The position numbers and the translations under genes are program-made. A stretch of 64,000 nt of DNA from Leucosporidium creatinivorum (lineage: Eukaryota > Basidiomycota > Microbotryomycetes > Leucosporidiales > Leucosporidiaceae). The DNA is taken from contig BCKL01000027.1 in NCBI GenBank assembly GCA_001600635.1, positions 161,075 through 225,074 on the forward strand, given 5' to 3'. This document shows, piece by piece, positions 57,104-64,000 of this stretch (position 1 is its first letter; the number at the start of each line of letters is the position of its first letter). The notes below the pieces were generated by a model. That model saw only the letters and a program-made list of their open reading frames with translations, made no database searches and was not told where the DNA came from.

Positions 57104-57396
57104 TGTGTGGTAGGTACTCGGTCAGTTCAGAGCCCTGCTGAGCTCGTACGGCTCCAAGTCCAGCGGAGAGCTCAGTCTGAGCGCTGAGCGCATCACTCAC
57201 TTGTGGGGAGAGTTACAGGGAAGCAAGCAGGAGCAGTTGGCAGGTACAGGAGCGCTGATATGCGTGCAAAGTCGAGTTGAAGCTGTACACGAGTCGAGGA
57301 CGAAGGACAAGATACGAGGCTTAAGATCTCGCAGCTCTCCCTTTCCCCACGCGCTGCAGGGTCGACTCGCTTCGGGCTCAAGGGCTGTAGCAGATT
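57104..57396. promoter_or_regulatory. Divergent promoter / unresolved 5' end
   Basis: About 290 bp between two divergent genes. Includes a GTGAGTGATG...CACACAG segment (57200-57104 on minus) that looks like an intron of the unknown gene; its upstream exon has no ATG that I can find. Confidence 0.4.
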
Positions 57397-59553
57397 ATGA
57401 AGGTGCGCTATAGAACTCTACTGCAGTGCTGAATGAGCTAACATACTGTGCTGCAGCTCATTCACGCCCCACCACGACCCTGCGACTGTCAGATCTGCGC
57501 TCGTTCGACCTACACGCCTACAGCGCCTCGCAGCAGCAGCAAGTCGAGCCTCAGCTTTAAACCGAATCGTCGCGCTGCTTCGGCATCGAAACGTCGTCCT
57601 AGCAAAGGCGACAAGGCGAGCATCTCGCCTCGAAGAGCCCCACCTCAGCAGCCGTTCGCCTCGACATCGCAGACGCCCTACAGTCCGCCTCTCGCTACAT
57701 GCCTACCGCCCGAGATTCTCAGCACCATCTTCGCCCTCGCCCGACCTCCACTCCCTTTCGTTTCGCTCGACAAGAAGGCGCTCACGCCGAGCTGGACGAC
57801 GTTCGTCAAACTCTCGCTCGTGCATACGTCGTGGACCGGCGCGGCGCAGAAGGAGTTGGCGAGGGCAGTGTTGATCAGGTCGGAGAAGCAGCGGAGGAAG
57901 CTGGGAGTAGCTCTCAAGGAGGGATGGGTCGTCGGACCTGTCCGCGAGCTCTTGTTCGAGGCCAAGGAGACGGGGAGTAGCCAGGTCGAGACGAAGCAGC
58001 AGGGTCCCGACGAAGCAGACGCAGCGCAAGATGCACTCGACCCCAGCAAGCTCTCCACCATCCTCTCCCTCTGCGGCGCCCGACTCGAGATCCTTCGCCT
58101 GCGAGGATTCGGCGATCCAGCATTCCTCTCTCCCACCTTCGCCTCTCACTCGGCACCTCACCTTCCCCTCCTCCACACACTCGAGTACTCTCCCGTCGAC
58201 TCGTCCGCTCCTCCCACCACGACCTCGTTCTTCGCCTGGATGGTCAGCTTGCCGAGCTTGCGCGAGCTCATCGTAACGCCGAATCAGCGCGCGCTCGCCC
58301 CGTTCGAAGGCATCCAGCTTTCTTCGCTCCAGCAGGCTCTGGAGTCAATTCCGCAGACCTCGCCGACCATGCCGCTAGGACTCGCCGTCGTCCCCGCTGT
58401 GCCCTCGCCGCCAGCGCCGACAACTTCCCCTCCCCTCCTCTCGTCCGCCATCTCCGACGATAGCGATGACGAGGCTTCTCCCGACGATGCCTCCTCCTCC
58501 TCCGCCTCCTACGACGACACCTCGCCTTCCTCTTCCCGACTCGGCTCCTCCCTCCAATCCCTCACGCTCTCCTCGATCCTTCTCTCCTCTCCGACCCTCC
58601 TCGCCATCCTCGCCACCTCCTTCGCGACGCTCACCTCCCTCACCCTCTCCTCCGTCCACATCCTCGGTCCCTCAGCACTCCAACTTTTCATCCTCCGCGC
58701 CATCGCTCCGCAACTCCAGCGATTCGAATGGGAGGATCGGATGATCCTCGTTGGAGCGGGAGGGAGGGAGGCGCTCAGCAGCGAGGAGTATTGGTCCGTC
58801 GTCAAGGCGTTTGGAGGGGAGTTGAGGAGTCTGAGTCTGTTTGGGGAGAAGGTGTTTGACCAGGAGGCGGCGAAGGTTGGTGGGGGGTTCGAGTTGCCCG
58901 AGGGAGTTGAGGAGCTCAGTATTGGAGCGAGGGGAGAGGTGGCGAGTGAAGATTTGGCGTGGTGGCTGGAGAGGGTGTTGGTGTTGCTGAGGAAGAGCGA
59001 TCCGAAGGTTGAAGAGGAGGAGCAGGAGGCGGTGGTTGAGGAGGAGGTCGCCGAGGGAATGGCCGAGTTGGAGAAGGCGCAGGAGCAGTGGATTGAGGAG
59101 GTCAAGGAGGAAGAGGAGGGCGTCAAGGTCTCCGAAGAGGATACAGTAGCCGCCGACCCCACCGAGGACGAAGAGTCGAGCGCCGACAACGAGCCAGCCG
59201 AAGCGGCGAGGAGCAGCAAGAAGCGACAACACTCCTGGTCCGGCTCCTTCTCCCTCGTCCCTCCTCACGCCTCCTCCTTCCCCTCCTCCGGCGACATTTC
59301 TGACCACTCCGACCCAGCTCCTCCTCCAACGCCGACCCTTCGCTCCCTCTCGCTTTGGACCGTCGAGACGACCTCTCTTCTCCGCGAGGACGACAGCGTG
59401 AGGGAGGCCATCGAGGAGATTGTTGAGCGCGGAGTGTCGGTGACATGGTGGGAGATGAGGATCGTGCTTCTCGATACGCTTGAGTTGACGAGGGAGTTGA
59501 GGAAGGATATGCTCCTCGCCGAGCAGGCGACGGGCGAGGCGGCGCAGGAGTAA
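57397..59553 (+). CDS. Large F-box-like leucine-rich protein
   Basis: A 6-nt first exon (57397-57402, ATG AAG) joins 57457-59553 in phase, giving 700 residues. Seen: an N-terminal CDCQICARSTY cluster with basic Ser-rich sequence; an F-box-like segment ATCLPPEILSTIFALARPPL and TTFVKLSLVHTSWTGAAQKE; leucine-rich stretches (ILSLCGARLEILRLRGFGDP, LPSLRELIV, GSSLQSLTLSSILLSSPTLL, FATLTSLTLSSVHILGPSAL) interrupted by an acidic Ser/Asp loop; a Glu-rich region near residue 540; and a C-terminal part TPTLRSLSLWTVETTSLLRE. Known: F-box plus LRR proteins are SCF substrate adaptors. The first exon was chosen because the frame is closed upstream of 57448 without any ATG, and GTGCGC with a GCTAAC branch and CTGCAG acceptor is a good intron. 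Substrate unknown. Confidence 0.7.
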
Positions 59554-59708
59554 TATGCTTGATGTAGCTTTTGTTGTGGTCCGATATGGCTTTACTCTCA
59601 CTTTTTTGCGCTGAGGGCGAGACTACGAGACGGATTGTGTGCTGCATTAAGGACACTCGGCGACGAAGGGGAACTTGAAAGGGAGGGCTATCTACAGAAC
59701 GAAGCCCA

Positions 59709-60637
59709 CTACATGATAACGGCGGCGATCACTCCCACCACAGCCACCAGAGCACTCCCAGCTACCTTCCCAGCGCCCGAGGCCGGCATAGTGCCAGCAG
59801 AACCAGGCGAGGTGACCGTGACGGTGGGCTGATTGCCAGTACCGGCCGAGAAGGCGTCCTCGTCGGGAGTGTCGGAGCTCGAAGAGGAGGAGCGAGAAGA
59901 AGGGGAGGATCCAGCGACACTAGTGCGCGAGGCGAAGGAGGTGCCGGAAGCGAAGCCTGTCGCCGAAGCGAAGGCCGAGCTGACGGCGCGCGAGGCAGTA
60001 GAGGACGTCCCGATGGCACTGCCGGAGGATCCGGCAGATCCTGATCCGTAGCCTGATCCGGCGCTGGTGCACAGGGCATCGAAGTCTGAGGAGAAGAGCG
60101 AGCATGAGTAAAGTTCGGCGAAGAAGGACGCCAGAAAAGAGCTTACCCTCGGCGTTCTTCACTCCATCAGAGCCTACACAGGTGCCACAGATCTTCATGG
60201 CTCTGATTGGGGTGGCCCTGCATGCGCATTGGCCGATGGCGTACTCCGAAACGCTGTCGTCGACACAGCCCTGCTCGGCGAAGGCAAGGTCAGCAACAAT
60301 CTGAGAGCTCCGAGCACACTGATAGCTCACCGTCATTTCGTCGATCCAAGGAGAACACTGAGACTCGCAGCCAGTGTTGTAAAGACCCTCCTGAAGGAGA
60401 TTCTCTAGGCCAGCCAACCCCGCCGAGGTGGATTGACGCTTAAGGAGAGCAGCTTCGGTGACTTTGAGCTCGAAGGCGTTGCTGAGGGATGTACCGATAC
60501 CAGGGAAGGAAGTAGGAGGGGCGGGAAGAGCGAGGACTGTGCAGCGAAAACACGTTCAGCGACAGAGGTAGATCAGCTCGGAGGAGAGACAACGAACCGG
60601 CGGAGCTGAGAACGAGCAGGGCGATGTAACGGGACAT
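59709..60637 (-). CDS. Eight-cysteine GPI-type cell-surface protein, paralogue C
   Basis: Exons 60637-60598, 60536-60331, 60270-60147 and 60085-59709 sum to 747 nt (248 residues). Seen: signal peptide MSRYIALLVLSSAVLALPA; Kex2-type site in LLKRQSTSAGLAGLENLLQE; cysteine domain CESQCSPW, GCVDD, IGQCACR, ICGTCVG, DFDALCTS; Ser/Thr-rich stalk; hydrophobic C-terminus (GSALVAVVGVIAAVIM). The KRQST..GL.GL.NLL block is nearly the same as in paralogue B 20 kb away, while stalks are unrelated in detail. Exon boundaries match paralogue A exactly in place and phase. Known: GPI signals of this kind lead to plasma-membrane or wall attachment. Function unknown; the conserved block after the Kex2 site suggests that the processed protein begins with a short amphipathic helix (inference). 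Confidence 0.8.
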
Positions 60638-61443
60638 GGCGAGTGGTGTTGATGAGCAGTGAGGTCAAGGAAGACAAGAAGCATGAAGCGCCTCTTGCCC
60701 GTCTATTGAGATCGCCGAGCAGAAAGTCCAGTGTGGGGGCGCCAAGGAGCGATCCGAGCTCAACTCTGTCCTGCAATTGTACAGCAAGGCGCTGCTCTCC
60801 CTGTTGAAGTCTCCTGCGGTGCACACTTTGACTCTGTAGGCTGTGCAAGAGTTTGGAAGTACGTTGCCTGTACAGCAGCAGCGCCAGAGCCCCAACTTCG
60901 GGTCGGCGCTCGGTGGGCAAGGGGTGCAAGCGCGCTGGACCGAATTAATGGGACTTTTGACGGGACTGGCGAGCACGTTGGCTGCACTGCACATTCTCCG
61001 TGACACCCCAAATGATGGCGACCTCGTACAGCCGCTGGACGACAGCTGTGCGAGAGCAGGAGAGAGACTCGGTGAAGGCAGAGCCGGCGGGCAAGGAAAG
61101 GCTTCGGCCTTCACTGAGAGTAGAGGGCGACTGTGTGGCGTAAGGGGGGCAGAGCAGAGCAGGCAAATTCACAAGGGAGCAGGAAGTAACGAAGCTAAGT
61201 AGACCAGGTGCGTAGCGAGCTATCTTTACCGAGACCTTCTCAACCTTCGCCGAAACGACGAGAGGAGAGAACGAAAGGCAAAGCTAAGTTCCAAGGTGCT
61301 ATGCAAAGGTGTTGCGAATGGTACGACAAAAGGATGGGGGTAGTGACGATGGGTATGAAAAGCACAAACATTCCTACAGCTCAATCCGCGCCGTCTAAGT
61401 GAGGGCTGCTCCTCGAATCTCCTTCCCCGACCTCGAGCATCCT
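60638..61443. other. Intergenic
   Basis: About 800 bp: promoter of paralogue C and 3' flank of the kinase gene. Frames such as 60665-61114 were examined; they have no motif or splice consistency. Nothing else seen. Confidence 0.45.

Positions 61444-64000
<2,557 letters not shown>

Overview
This window looks like a stretch of nuclear chromosome from a basidiomycete fungus, most likely a yeast-like member of Pucciniomycotina (Microbotryomycetes-type); the lineage is inferred, not tested. The DNA is GC-rich, genes lie on both strands about every 2 to 3 kb, and almost all are broken by short introns (about 44 to 120 nt) with GTGAGT-like donors, a CTGAC/CTAAC branch site and a CAG acceptor. No prokaryotic signals, no transposon coding region and no virus-like element were recognised. 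All exon maps were made by hand from splice signals, reading phase and family motifs.

Layout. 1-7.1 kb: the 5' end of an alcohol-oxidase-like GMC oxidoreductase (leaving the window) and a very large three-START-module lipid-transfer-type protein with a C-terminal membrane anchor, both on minus. 7.1-12 kb (plus): a small conserved fungal protein, a type II membrane glycosyltransferase-like protein and an F-box-like protein. 12.6-18.2 kb (plus): a DAL5-family anion permease and a MYND-finger protein. 18.5-23.6 kb (minus): an ADIP/Msd1-type microtubule-anchoring protein and a secreted carboxylesterase. 24.6-31.4 kb: a polytopic membrane protein, then a divergent pair, Bmt2 (25S rRNA methyltransferase) and the SRP receptor alpha subunit. 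31.4-34.5 kb: gene-poor, with an array of about eight 155-bp repeats ending beside an intron-containing tRNA-Leu(AAG). 34.5-41 kb: two members of an eight-cysteine GPI-type surface protein family flanking a tandem pair of F-box-like genes. 41.3-48.2 kb: a Cdc4-type F-box/WD40 protein and a vezatin-like protein. 48.5-54 kb: a second DAL5-family permease built from microexons and a DHA2 drug:H+ antiporter. 54.3-60.6 kb: a GST-like protein, an unknown conserved protein, a large F-box-like LRR protein and the third surface-protein paralogue. 61.4-64 kb: a Sch9/Sck1-type AGC kinase running off the right edge.

The genes do not form one pathway. Themes that recur are ubiquitin-ligase adaptors (five F-box-type genes), nutrient and drug transport, secretion (SRP receptor, secreted and GPI proteins) and nutrient signalling (Sch9-type kinase). 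The most unusual material is in gene architecture: coding microexons of 5, 8, 8, 15 and 17 nt, two GC-AG introns fixed by reading phase, a hexamer pair (TCGGCG/CGCCGA) that forms hairpins just upstream of intron branch sites and also in the tandem array, and a three-member eight-cysteine surface protein family that I cannot assign to a named family.
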